Notes: a model not told the origin generated them from the sequence alone. A DNA stretch of 64,000 bases from Blepharisma japonicum (GCA_949751835.1 CATKHK010000011.1:248327-312326), one strand, 5' to 3'. Counted from the stretch's first letter, positions 22,978 to 33,319 are shown. Numbers and translations: made by a program.

Positions 22978-25470
22978 ATGGAATCTGAGTTTCCAGCAGC
23001 TCTTCCTCTTGTACAGAAGAATTATTCGCTTGAGCCTGACATGATTTTTGGGTGAAAGCCAAAGACTTTGACAAATGGTGGGCCGATTCCTCTCTATTTT
23101 CATTATAACAACTTGCCTGCTTTAACTGATATTCAAACGAACACGAAATCAGAAGTTATATACCATGGCTACAGACCAAGAGATACCTTTGCAATGCATA
23201 AATTTTTCACCCAGGCAAAAGGGTCATATCCTTACGATTTTTCTACTCCTATGACATCAGCACTTGAATTCTTGTCAAAAAAAATCGCGCAAAAGCCAGA
23301 TCCGTCAGGCTGGGCTTTTGAAAGAATGAAGCCAAATTTAGATGAAAAATGCATAGTTTTTGATAGCTTTTTTGAAAGTGGGAATTTAGATAAAGTTGTA
23401 AGGATGAACGATGAGGAGTATAACTTGTATATGAGAACTGATGCAAATACTTATGGAAATTACAAATGGTTTTATTTTTCAGCTGAAAATAAAGCATCTG
23501 AAAAAAGAAAAATAATTTTTCATGTCCTGAATTTTAAGACAAATTATAATTTGTTGACACAAGGAATGAAGCCAGTTTATAGCAAAGATAATAAAAACTG
23601 GCATTATGTTACGGGCGATCTCCAATATGGAAATAGTAAGCTTAATAGAGTTTGTAAAAAAGGGAGGTTTTTTATGCTTAGTTTTGATTTTAATTTTGAT
23701 AATGAGGAAAAAATTTACTTTGCATTAAGCATTCCTTATAGGTTTTCAGATTTAATCAATTTTTTGAAAATTATGCCACGCACAGTTACCCAAGAAACTT
23801 TGTGTAAAAGCTTGAGCGGAGTCGATGTCCCGCTACTTACTATTACAGATTTAGATACTCCTTATAATGAAAAGAAATATATAGTAGTGATTGCAAGAGC
23901 GCACCCAAGCGAAACCGTAGGGTCTTGAATTGTTCAAGGACTAATAGATTATTTGTCAAAAAATGAGAGAGCCCCAAGAAAGCTTAAAAAAAGATTTATT
24001 TTTAAAATTATTCCAATGACAAATCCAGATGGAGTAATTGTGGGGAATTCAAGGGTAAATTTATCAGGAGATGATCCTAATAGAATCTATAGCGAGCCAA
24101 ATTCGGTTATACATCCAATTACCTGTGCAATTAAAAAACTTATAGAAGGACTCTGCAATTCTCCACAAGGAGTTTTAGCTTTTTTTGATATTCACGGGCA
24201 TTTCAGAAAAAAAGGAAGCTTTATGTATGGCCCACATTTCCCTCTGCATTCCGATAAATATTGCCGAGTCCGAGTTTTGCCAAAATTAATCAGCGAGCAA
24301 ACTCCCATGTTTCGTTATTACTCCTGCAAATTTCGTGCTGAAAAATCAAAAAGACAAGCAGCAAGGCTCTTTTTTTCAAGAGAAATGGGTATCTCAAATT
24401 GCTATACTTTTGAAAATTCCTTGTATGGATATCTTGACGAGCAAAGAAATACACATATATATACTCTAAAGCATTTAGAAACCCTATCCCATCATTTAAT
24501 AAATGCAATTTATCAATTTCATTTAATGCAAGTGCAGGAAGAGCAAGAAAGAGCCTTAAAGGCTCAGAAAAGAAAAGAGAAAAAGAAAAAACTAAAGAAA
24601 AAGAAGGAAGATTTGAAAGATTCATTGCTAAGGGCTCATGATAAACTAAGAACAGCTCCCACTGCTATTGAAGTAAAGAGAATCTTTAGAAGCAGAAATG
24701 ATGCACCTATTCATACGATGAAAGAACTTATAACTATAATAAAGCAAGATAAAAATGAAGACAGCTCATCTGCATCTTCTCAGTCCGAATCTGAAGAAAA
24801 TGTTGAAGAAAATATTGAAGCAAGAAATATCGTTATTTCTGCAATAAAAGAATTTGATAAACTTGCTGATACAAGAGTCAACATTAGAGAAATGATTTAT
24901 AAATCTACAGGAAATATCTCTCAAAAAGTTGATAAAAAAAAATCGAGATCAAAAACTCCTGGCAAAAAAGTGAGATCAAGCTCTCTTTTAAGGCTCAGTA
25001 GTCCACTTAGGAGTTTTGAGTGTAAAAGGCTGCCTTCAGTCAGAAGAAAATCAAAAAATTCAGATGACAATAATTTAGAGAGCTCAATAAGGGTTTGCGT
25101 ACCACATCTTGATAATTTTGAAAAGAGCGAGCAAGTCACAAGATGCCCTGGATCAGACCCTTCATCACCAACTAGGGAAAGAATTGATTCAAGCTTTGAC
25201 ATTAATAAGCGAATAAGAACTCCACACTTTGCACAAAGCTACTTTGGAAGAAACCACAAAATGAGGCATTTAAAGTCAAACAGCAGAGAAGAACATAAAA
25301 ATCAAGTCACAATGATTAATTTGGTTGATATGATAGGAGTTGAAGAGCCTGTTACAAAAATACGAAAAAAGGAAACGCCAACTAAGAACGAAAACATTGC
25401 AAAATACCATAAATTTGGCCCTTTTCCATCATTAGCACTATTTAATGCAAAAACAATGCAATATATGTAA
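22978..25470 (+). CDS. Cytosolic carboxypeptidase (M14, AGBL/CCP2-3-like), probable tubulin deglutamylase
   Basis: 830 residues with two TGA-Trp codons (23053, 23926). The N-terminal CCP domain (residues ~115-250) has FFESGNLDKVVRM and NYKWFYFSAEN, as in AGBL2/3. The M14 catalytic part has the zinc ligands HPSE (~309) and DIHGH (~404), MTNPDGVIVGN with substrate-binding residues, and the catalytic Glu in NCYTFENSLYGY (~478). The second TGA falls at the conserved Trp after HPSETVGS. CCPs trim polyglutamate side chains or C-terminal Glu from tubulin in cilia. The C-terminal ~330 residues are basic, Ser-rich and probably disordered. An earlier ATG at 22962 is out of frame, so 22978 is chosen. 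Confidence 0.9.
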
Positions 25471-25559
25471 TGTATAGCAATTTTTTAATTGAATTTTTAT
25501 ATTTTAATTATTGTTTAAAATTTAGCATTTGATTAAAATATAATGCATATTATATTTCC

Positions 25560-26000
25560 TCTTTTTCTTCTGATAGAGTATGTTACATAAGATTCAGCTT
25601 GTTTGCAGTCACCAAGACTAGCTTTAATCAAGAGTTTAGCTTTTTTTGTTTTGATTTTACACAAACCCATCCTTCCAGGTTCATAGCTGCTAAATAATAT
25701 TGGCCAGCAGGATGACCTAAGTCTCTAGCCTCTTGAAAATTTTGATAATCTTGGCTGCCAAAGAAGATAGGTCCACTGATAATTGATTATTCACTTCGTT
25801 CAGCTGTTTAATTAAAATTTTCATTTTCATGAAATCAGTCGAGTTTATTGGCTCATTTATCTCATTTGAATTTGCTTTATCTTATCTAGAATCAGTTTCT
25901 CTAGCTTGATGATTTTCAGCAGGATCTGATTTAATTTCATTAAGAGAAGGAGCCAGCTTGATTTCTTCTATTGAGCTTTGAATCTTGATTTTCTTTTGCT
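25560..26000 (-). pseudogene. Decayed gene relic with a Sel1-like repeat
   Basis: Within the 758-bp gap 25471-26228, the minus strand shows coding-like segments in different frames broken by stops. One reads GPIFFGSQDYQNFQEARDLG followed by HPAGQYYLAAMNLEGW, a Sel1/TPR-type repeat. It passes a run of seven A (about 25648-25654), after which sense continues only in another frame (AKLLIKASLGDCKQAESYV). Upstream, a Ser/Glu-rich segment (SSIEEIKLAPSLNEIKSD) contains an in-frame TAA. At least two frame changes and stops make this a relic of a host gene. The rest of the gap is AT-rich with nothing recognisable. Confidence 0.5.
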
Positions 26001-26228
26001 TTTAATTCGTAAGTCCTTGAACTCTAGATGCAGTTTTTATAAGGCCCAAAACAAATTCTTCAAAGTTTTACGGCTTTATCCTTCCCCAACTATGCTTGGG
26101 AAGTTTATAATTCCTGAAGTCTTAATCAAGTATATCATCGTTGATAAAATATTTAAAGAATATAAACTAAGGCTTATATTTATAATTAAAAATTTAAATG
26201 CTATCCTATATAAATTATATGGAAAAAA

Positions 26229-26711
26229 TTAATTATACTCTAATTTTGGCTTTTTCTTACATGTGTCAATATGATCTTCAGATTGTCTTTTACCTAACTC
26301 TAAATTGTCTAGACTTTGTATACAAATTTGTAAATGCTCCTCAAATCGTTTTTTGGGAATATTTTTATTACAGATTTCACAAAAATCTGTCCTGCTTCCA
26401 CAAAAGTCTTCATGTCTAATCAGTTCTAGCAAGTCCATAACAGCACCGCAAAACATGCATTCTTTTGGCTTAGCTTCACAAGTTTTTATATGATCCTTAA
26501 GTTTAAGCTTATTTATTGATTTTCCACAATATGAGCAATTTTCTTTTGAATGAAATTCGCTAATGTGCTCTTCTTTTTGTGTTTTTGGAATAAGCTCATC
26601 ACAATCTTTACAGTGGTAAAGAAAGCGTTTGCAATGAACTTCGTGCAAGACAAAAGAACTTTCAGGAATTTCTCGATGACTATTTAAAAGATACCAGTGT
26701 GGGCATACCAT
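26229..26711 (-). CDS. TRAF-type zinc-finger protein (XAF1/TRAFD1-like)
   Basis: 160 residues from ATG 26711 to TAA, no TGA. Most of the chain is Cys/His-rich: repeated C-x2-C..H-x(3-6)-C/H units, including CKDCDELIPKTQKEEHISEF, CSYCGKSINKLKLKDHIKTC, CMFCGAVMDLLELIRHEDFC and CEICNKNIPKKRFEEHLQIC. These match TRAF-type zinc fingers as in XAF1, TRAFD1 and many protist proteins. The family binds proteins, often in ubiquitin or stress signalling; the partner here is unknown. It ends in a basic tail (KKKPKLEYN). Confidence 0.8.
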   Translation of the reverse strand: MVCPHWYLLNSHREIPESSFVLHEVHCKRFLYHCKDCDELIPKTQKEEHISEFHSKENCSYCGKSINKLKLKDHIKTCEAKPKECMFCGAVMDLLELIRHEDFCGSRTDFCEICNKNIPKKRFEEHLQICIQSLDNLELGKRQSEDHIDTCKKKPKLEYN

Positions 26712-26818
26712 TACAAAAGTTATTTGATATTAATAGATTGGGGATCTATTAAATAAAATAGTTTTCATATTTAGCTGGATGAAATAACTATAAAAATATT
26801 TTCTATAAAGTTAAGAAT

Positions 26819-28027
26819 TTAGAGTCTTATGAATGAAAGCCTCATTCTCTCCATTGGAAGATTTTGTGTTTGATAGATTTCTTGTAAGCTTGGTCTATCT
26901 CCAAATAAGTAATATCTCCCAAGTTTATCCTCAAGGCCTTTTTGTTGATAAGTTTCGAGATTAAGTGAGAATCTGTCCAGCCCTGGCAAAGAGCCAAAAA
27001 TTGAAGCACCAATTCATGTCAGCAAATTTCTTGGATATGGGGTTTGATTGATTTGAACATAGTCAGCAAGTGGCTTTATATTAGAAAAATCAGGTTCATT
27101 ATGAAGTAAATCTAAGAGCTCTTCTTCTAATCTTTCCATAAACCCCATCATCATAGCGCATCCACCAGAAACAATAATACTATTAATTAACTGTTTTCTT
27201 GTGTCAATGTCACAAGTTTGTAATGACTTTAAGATACTCGCAGCTATATTTGATGAATCCTGGGAGTATTCTGCAAAAAAGATGCTTTCAGGTATCAATC
27301 TTTGTTTAAAATCAACTGAGATTGCTCTATTATGTTTCAATGGAATGAAATTATAAATTTTATTTGCAGTTGGCCTTTCTTGTAATTCCTTTCTAAGTTT
27401 TCCATAAGGAATTATTGATAGTCTTCCTACTATATCTTCAATGGACTCTAAAGAAAATCGGTGCCCAGGATTAGACGTTTCCAATATATTTTTATATGAA
27501 GATAATAGCGCTTTTCCTCCACAGTTTGCGCTGACGAATGAATTTATAATGGGAATTCCTTCATATATCTACTATATTAAGATTACAGGTAAAATATCAA
27601 CACCAAAGTATCCAGCATCAATTAATAGGCCTGTATATGAGCCTGTTGTATAAAGAGGCAAAGAATTCGACATGATTATATATAGAATTGGGACTTGTAA
27701 ATCTTCGAGCAAAATTTTTACTGTAGATTCGATTAAACCTCGAGGTGCCATCAAGCCTTCACAGAGGATTGTAGCCGAATCTTTAGGAGATTTTTGAACT
27801 TTATGTAAGTAAATAATCTGTAAAAAATCGCGGAGGATAGGATAATAATCTTCTTTTGAGCTTTCATGGGTTAGTAAAATTAAGGATTCAGGGTTTCTAA
27901 TTATACTGCGAGGCAGTGCTTCTCTGGAGTAGCCACATTTTGTATATAGAGAGCCGATTTCAATTACAACTGCTTCTTCATCAATTCCTCCTCCTAATCT
28001 AGATGACTCAACTCTGGCTGATGACAT
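26819..28027 (-). CDS. ACTR10: Actin-related protein ARP10 (dynactin pointed-end subunit)
   Basis: 396 residues in two exons separated by an 18-nt intron (27569-27586). The order follows animal ARP10: VVIEIGSLYTKCGYSREALP (actin phosphate-1 region), LLIDAGYFGVDILP joined across the intron to IYEGIPIINS, CDIDTRKQLINSIIVSGGCA and YPRNLLTWIGASIFGS, with a TGA as its Trp. IDTRKQL followed by xxGG and WxGxxIFG are diagnostic of ARP10 among actins. In dynactin, ARP10 caps the ARP1 filament pointed end with p62, p25 and p27, linking dynein to cargo. The stop is TAA 26819-26821. A more distant actin-related protein cannot be fully excluded. Confidence 0.88.
27569..27586 (-). other. 18-nt intron with tandem TAG acceptor
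   Basis: On the minus strand it reads GTAATCTTAATATAGTAG. The exons join as DILP|IYEG, which matches LPIYEGIP of animal ARP10, so all 18 nt must go. Splicing at the first TAG (15 nt) would leave a TAG stop. Confidence 0.75.
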
Positions 28028-28222
28028 ATTCTGCTTAATTTAGTTATAAAGATTAATTATTGTGTTTATCAAACTAATAATATATAATTTTTAATGTAAT
28101 ATTAACTTAAAACTTTAAAATATTATTTTTTATTACATAATTCTATATAATAGAAAATATTATACCAATTTAATTAAATACTTCGAGTAGTTACTTTTCT
28201 TGCTACTAAGATTTTAACAAAT

Positions 28223-28828
28223 TTAGATTTCTATGAACTCTTGAATGAGCTGGTCAACCATTGTCTCTTTTTCTTTGACTACATCAAACTGAATTTTTTC
28301 ATTTTCGTCCTTTTCGTCAATAAACGAAAAATCAAAATTAGGAGACATATTAGGAAAAATTGGTTTTTCTGATGGTTTTGGATTTTCACAGCTACTCTTT
28401 GCTATTGCGTTATTATCAGTTTTAAGCTCTGTATTTATAATAATAGTCTCAGGTTCTTTTTTTACTAAATTTTCTTGTTTTAAGGAAGATTTTTCTTCCT
28501 TTGCATTTTCTGGTTTCTCTTTAATTTTTATATCAGCTGCTATTTCTGCTCCCCTTTGTGCATGACTAGCATCTTTTGGACTGTTGACGGCTGTTTTAAT
28601 CATTGGTATTTTAGGTTTCGTAATTTTTGCATTTGGTTCAATTTTTCGAAGCTCTTCTTTGGTGTCTTTTTCTGAAACAAGCGAATGAGCTTCTGAATCA
28701 GGAGAACTTATAGCCTGTATTCCTTTTGAAGGTGGTGCTAGATTAGTTTTTGCAAGAGCTTCTTTTTCTTTCGCTTTTGAGACTTGATTCTTTATTTCTC
28801 TCGGGTATTTAGCTTCCATGCATCCCAT
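28223..28828 (-). CDS. Hypothetical disordered protein with MGC lipidation-like N-terminus
   Basis: 201 residues, Lys/Glu/Ser-rich, with no predicted fold. The N-terminus MGCMEAKYPRE fits an N-myristoylation site (Gly2) plus a palmitoylated Cys3, so the protein may be anchored to a membrane. The C-terminal ~40 residues (NFDFSFIDEKDENEKIQFDV) are acidic and hydrophobic and could form a binding helix. The gene lies 16 bp downstream of the acyl-CoA oxidase stop on the same strand. No family is recognised. Confidence 0.65.
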   Translation of the reverse strand: MGCMEAKYPREIKNQVSKAKEKEALAKTNLAPPSKGIQAISSPDSEAHSLVSEKDTKEELRKIEPNAKITKPKIPMIKTAVNSPKDASHAQRGAEIAADIKIKEKPENAKEEKSSLKQENLVKKEPETIIINTELKTDNNAIAKSSCENPKPSEKPIFPNMSPNFDFSFIDEKDENEKIQFDVVKEKETMVDQLIQEFIEI

Positions 28829-28844
28829 CTTATTAGTTAATTAG

Positions 28845-30794
28845 TTAAAGTTTTGGCCTTAGATATCTATGAATTCCTGGAAAAACTTTTCCTTTGTTGA
28901 CTGGGTTCATATATTTGCTGGTCCAGACCATGTTTTGGTAGATCTTTCCATCCTTTCTTCCAATAACTGAGTTTAAGGTAGTTTCAGCAATTTCAAAAGC
29001 TTCAATTAATGCTAATGCATTGGGACGAGTTCTATCGAGAGAATCCAATTGAACTTCTTTTAATTGCTCAAATATGCTATTAGGCATTCCTAAACGAATT
29101 AACTCAGCATGATACTTTGCAAGCTCAGTGGAAGCATAAATAAGCCTAAGGATTTCTATAGCATTACGAATTAAAAGGTTGCTGATTTTTGAGATTCCTT
29201 CAATGTAATAAAAATGCAAAGATGCGTGATAAACTGCTTCTGTAGCCTCAATCCCTTCCACTTGTAAAAATTCATTTCATATTCTTGGCTTTTTGAAGCC
29301 TTTCGCAATCAAATCTTGCTCTTTTTTATAGATTGATTGGATTTTCAACTTTGCAATAGCTTCAAAACATATCTGATGATAAATCGAATCTTTTATATCA
29401 GGACACACACTGAGATCTGGCATTGGAGTATTTAAGAAGCTAAATACTCCTTGAGGGTTTGGCTTTTTCATTAGTGTTATTAAATACCTTGCTGCTTGCA
29501 AAGCAAGAATATTGTTATCGCCATCATACGTCACAGTTGGCAAATGATTCATATATAAGCTAGGCAACCCAGAAAGCATCATATATCCATGACCTCCACA
29601 GCTTCTTCTGCATTCTTCTAAACCTTGTACAGTAAAATGTGACACATAAACTTTATATAGCGAAACTAGAGCATGGCTTTCTGCTAATAAGGAATCATCA
29701 CCCTTAAATAATCTTCTTTCACACTCATCATAATGGTCTGATACAGGCTTTTTTGCAAAGACATGTCCATATAGCCTTGCTAAATTTTTGAATAGCTTAT
29801 GTCTTTGTATTTGGTAATCCAAAATCATTCTTTCTTTATTCGGATTTTCATGGTCAGTGAACTGTTCTCTTACAAGAGAATATCTAATAGAAATTGTCAA
29901 TGCGCAAGCATAACGATACCAAGAGTCTGTGACTATTCCTGCCCTTAAACTTACCAAAGTCGCATATAAGATTTTAATACCATTTGGGTCTAATAGCTCA
30001 TAGTCTCCTTCAGGGGTGATTCTTGCAAATCTATTTAGCATTGCATCAAATGGAACTCTATAATAATCAAATTTCAAGAAGCCGTTATCGTTGCCATTAA
30101 GTCCAAATTTCGGGCCAATATCTCCTACGTCAACACCATCTAATGGTTTTCTGGTTTTAGTGTCACGTATTTGAACTAAAAATATATGAGGACCATAGTC
30201 GTTACCTTTTGCTATAAGCCTTGCAGCAACCAAAGCGTGAGTTGCAGTGAGCCCTAATCCTCCAATTCACCACTTATAAGAGGTAATCGTAGGACTATGC
30301 ATAATAAATTGTTGCGTTTTTTCGTCATAAATTGCTTGGGTTTCAATTCCGCGGACATTTGAGCCATGTCCTAGCTCAGTTTGTGCATAGCAGCCTGTGA
30401 TTTCTAAGCTTTCCATTTTTGGCAAAAGAAGCTTCTTTTGTTCTTCATTAGCTTGTAATGCAAATGAAGGGATGAAAAACTCATATTGAGCTACATGAGC
30501 TGTCAATTCAGGGTAAAAACCCATGATAAATCTTCTTTCCCATCTTGTCAGTTTTTCAGACTCAGAGAACTTCTTCAAGGCTGTACCAAATTGATAAGCA
30601 CGGATTATATCTTGTTGACGAGTATCGTGGAATTTTTGAAGGGCATAATTTAGCTCTGGGATTTTGCTGCATTTGAGATTGAGCTCTATAATGCGTTCAA
30701 GAGTTAGTTGAGGAACGAGATAGTTTGGATATAAATATTGGGTCAACTCAGTTGGATTAAATGAAGCCTTTTTTCTCTCCTCTTCTAAACTCAT
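28845..30794 (-). CDS. Peroxisomal acyl-CoA oxidase
   Basis: 649 residues from ATG 30794, with two TGA-Trp codons (30267, 29277). ACOX features in order: an N-terminal helical domain; GCYAQTELGHGSNVRGIETQ (flavin and substrate loop); GGLGLTATHALVAARL; RFARITPEGDYE; SLRAGIVTDSW; and EECRRSCGGHGYMMLSGLP near residue 390, the ACOX signature. The C-terminus is PKL, an acceptable variant of the SKL peroxisomal targeting signal. It catalyses the first step of peroxisomal beta-oxidation, making trans-2-enoyl-CoA and H2O2. The length matches ACOX1 (~660). The mitochondrial acyl-CoA dehydrogenases are shorter and lack this C-terminal half. Confidence 0.92.
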
Positions 30795-31134
30795 TTTATT
30801 TAGAATTAAATTAAACACAGTTGACTAAATTGAGATATATAAAAATAATTAGATTGTGGCTTATTTCTAAAATAATATAATTCATTTATTATCTATATAA
30901 TTGCAATTGTTTCAATTATATTGCATGCCGATGTCTATATGCTAAATAAGAATTGAGTTCATTTTGAGGTAAAGCTAAAACCAACTCTTTTCCTTCCTAT
31001 TTAGAAAATACCGGTATTTCTTCTAGTTTTGCAAGAATTGAGCAAGCAACTCTTGATGTCTTCAAGTCATTATCCAAAAAGAAAGTGCAGGTTAAGCAGT
31101 GGAGATCCCCATTATTCGGGAGCATAGATAAAAA
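30795..31134. other. Intergenic, 340 bp, with an unexplained plus-strand open frame
   Basis: Spacer upstream of the acyl-CoA oxidase gene. A plus-strand frame without ATG is open from 30950 to TAA 31193-31195 and includes one TGA. It overlaps the 3' end of the DENN-type gene on the other strand. Its composition (for example ARIEQATLDVFKSLSKKK) looks coding, so it may be a gene fragment. Confidence 0.3.
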
Positions 31135-32889
31135 CTATTTATATCTCACTTTTAAACATTCATCTCTTGAGGACAATAAAGTATCTAATTCATAATACAT
31201 TTTTCGTATCCCTTTAATTTTTTCTCTAGCAAATGCTATTCTAATCCTGGTCAATAATTTATATATCAAATACTGCGGCTCTCTTTCATCAGCAAAGATT
31301 TTCCCTTTATAATGATTTGAATAATACTCAAACTCAATTGAGCCCCTCCAATCCCTTGCTCTTTGAAGTTTGCTTCCTTTTTCTCGGAAATCTTCTTCAA
31401 ATATGGCTAAATCAATGATATTTTGTGTGTAATCAAAAAACTGGCTTCGTATATAAGATTCTTTATTGTGTTCGTTAGGCAAATTTTCCAGTAAAAAAGA
31501 AATAAAATTTGTATCTGCTTCTAGAGGTGGTGGCAAATGAGAAATAATTTCTCCAGAGTCAAGATCTCCAAATATATCTCACCATTGAGGACGAATCTTA
31601 AATAAGGGATTTGTAACTCCTGCAATAAAAAATTGAGAATTCAGAAAATCAAGGTTATTTAGATGAGCATATGGATGTAAATGCAAATCGGAAATATTTA
31701 CCAATGGAGGGCAAGCTAGTTGTGTCAAAGCACAAGTGAAAGTGCATACTTCTCATGCTGGTTTATTTTTGGAGAATAAAATAATCTATATAGAAATCAC
31801 TCGTTTTCCTCGAATTAAGGCATCATAAAGTGACATTGTTTTTTCTTTGAAGATTGATAATAATGGTAAAAATGACACTGGCATGATTTCAGAAGCTTCC
31901 AATGTGCAATCAACTTCAAAATACATGTTTCGATCAAAAAAAGTTGTCTCTATTATTTCATTTGTAAATTTTTCAGAAAGCTGCTTATAATAAAGCCACT
32001 TGGCGATTCTTGATTCTTCTTCTGACAGAATTGGCAGTTTTTCTCAGTTAGCATTATTCAATGAATTATAGACTTGGATTGCAATTGCTTCTTGTGAATA
32101 TTCTTCAGAAAAAATCATTTCTAAAGCCACCAATAGTAAATTCTGAATATATATTACTCGATAACAGTAAAAATGCTTCTGCTTAGTGCACACCCCTATT
32201 GACATAGCTTTTGCTCCTCTTACATAGTCATCAGAATGCTTTATCATAACCACACTGATTCCATAAGTAATCTCAGTTTGTTCAATTGGTATCTGCATAC
32301 TATTTCCTCCTCTTTCATCATTTAATGCTTCTTCATAATGAAGCAGCTCTTCAAGTTCCTCTTGTGTATCTTTTTTAAAAAAGATTCCAACAGCTTCTCC
32401 TTCTTCTGTATAAAGTGAAGCAAAATTTGAATCCAATGCGGTATACTGTAAGTCTTTATGGATTTTTCTATATGAACTTTACATAGATTCAATAATTTTT
32501 CCTGCTTGGTAAACGTCTATATATCATAATTCCTCATCTTTTCTGACTTTTAAAATGCAGCCATTTTCGTCATCTTTTGACTTTAGTTTTCATTCTTGAA
32601 GTTCTTGATCGAATTTGAAAAGATCAACAGAGTGCTCTATTTTACTTAATCTTCAAAATCTAAGTGAGAGTTACTTGGGATGAGACGAAATTGAAGCTGC
32701 CTTACTTTCTTTTCTTTCTCGTAAAATGAAGATGCTTGTGTCTTGATTGTGGTTGTGTAGTCCTTCTGCTAGCAAATAAGGTGCGAGATTTCTAAGTGAA
32801 AAATACTCTGAATGAGAATGAGGATACTGAACATTTATTATTGCTCCTTCTGTTTGATGGAATTCAGCGATTAATACAAGATCTGCTAT
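31135..32889 (-). CDS. DENN-type (Afi1/SPA-like) vesicle-traffic protein
   Basis: About 569 residues in four exons separated by three 15-nt introns, with several TGA-Trp. The N-terminus (LVLIAEFHQTEGAIINVQYP) matches the first strand of DENN/longin-type uDENN modules. The middle has FFIAGVTNPLFKIRPQWWDI followed by DLDSGE, as in Afi1/'stabilization of polarity axis' DENN proteins. These act as Rab GEFs or Arf effectors in vesicle transport. There is no ATG in frame: the frame opens at 32901 after a TAA, and codon ATA at 32887-32889 is simply the start I mark. The upstream PLAC8 stop is only about 20 bp away. TAG ends it at 31135-31137. Confidence 0.7.
31786..31800 (-). other. 15-nt intron
   Basis: On the minus strand it reads GTGATTTCTATATAG, between codons (phase 0) of the DENN-type gene. 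Unspliced, it contributes an in-frame TAG; removing it restores LIRGKR|IILFSKNK. Confidence 0.8.
32468..32482 (-). other. 15-nt intron
   Basis: On the minus strand it reads GTAAAGTTCATATAG, inside an Ile codon (phase 2) of the DENN-type gene. Unspliced it gives ATG TAA; spliced it gives KIIESI|KIHKDL. Confidence 0.8.
32660..32674 (-). other. 15-nt intron
   Basis: On the minus strand it reads GTAACTCTCACTTAG, inside a Lys codon of the DENN-type gene. Unspliced it gives an in-frame TAA; spliced it gives SSHPK|FWRLSKIE, with TGA as the Trp. Confidence 0.8.
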
Positions 32890-32908
32890 TTTATTATGAA
32901 ATTATAAA

Positions 32909-33319
32909 TTAAATCATAGGACCTTGATCTGGTGTTTTAGAGTCCCAATAGTTACATAATGTCATTTTATGATTTCCTTTAACTTTATGCATTGTTTCCA
33001 TCCATTCTTGGGTGTTAGAGCAGCTTTCAAGGCAAAATAGTAAAGAAATAGCAATATTTTTAATCCAACTGTGTTTTAAATGCAAATTCTTTGCAAGATT
33101 GTAAGAGTTGTAAATTGATCCAATGCAGCAAAAAATAGCACCGCAAAGGCAAGCAGTCACACAAGCATTGGAATTTGTGGGATCAGAAGCTTCTGCATTG
33201 TAAGCTTGCATCAATATTCCGGCTCCTGGAATCAATGCAAAAAGGCACATTGGGCAATTTTTGTCACAATCAAATAATTTAAAGTCCCATTCTGATTCAA
33301 TCTCTTGATATTTTTGCAT
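32909..33319 (-). CDS. PLAC8-family Cys-rich protein
   Basis: 136 residues. The chain is built on the PLAC8 pattern: WDFKLFDCDKNCPMCLFAL at the start, an internal Cys cluster (CVTACLCGAIFCCIGSIY) that is hydrophobic enough to insert in a membrane, and the closing Cys-x(n)-QEW motif (CSNTQEWMET). PLAC8 proteins such as plant FW2.2/PCR and animal cornifelin are small membrane proteins linked to cell size, metal or Ca2+ handling. The function in ciliates is unknown. Starts at ATG 33319, ends at TAA 32909-32911. Confidence 0.82.
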   Translation of the reverse strand: MQKYQEIESEWDFKLFDCDKNCPMCLFALIPGAGILMQAYNAEASDPTNSNACVTACLCGAIFCCIGSIYNSYNLAKNLHLKHSWIKNIAISLLFCLESCSNTQEWMETMHKVKGNHKMTLCNYWDSKTPDQGPMI

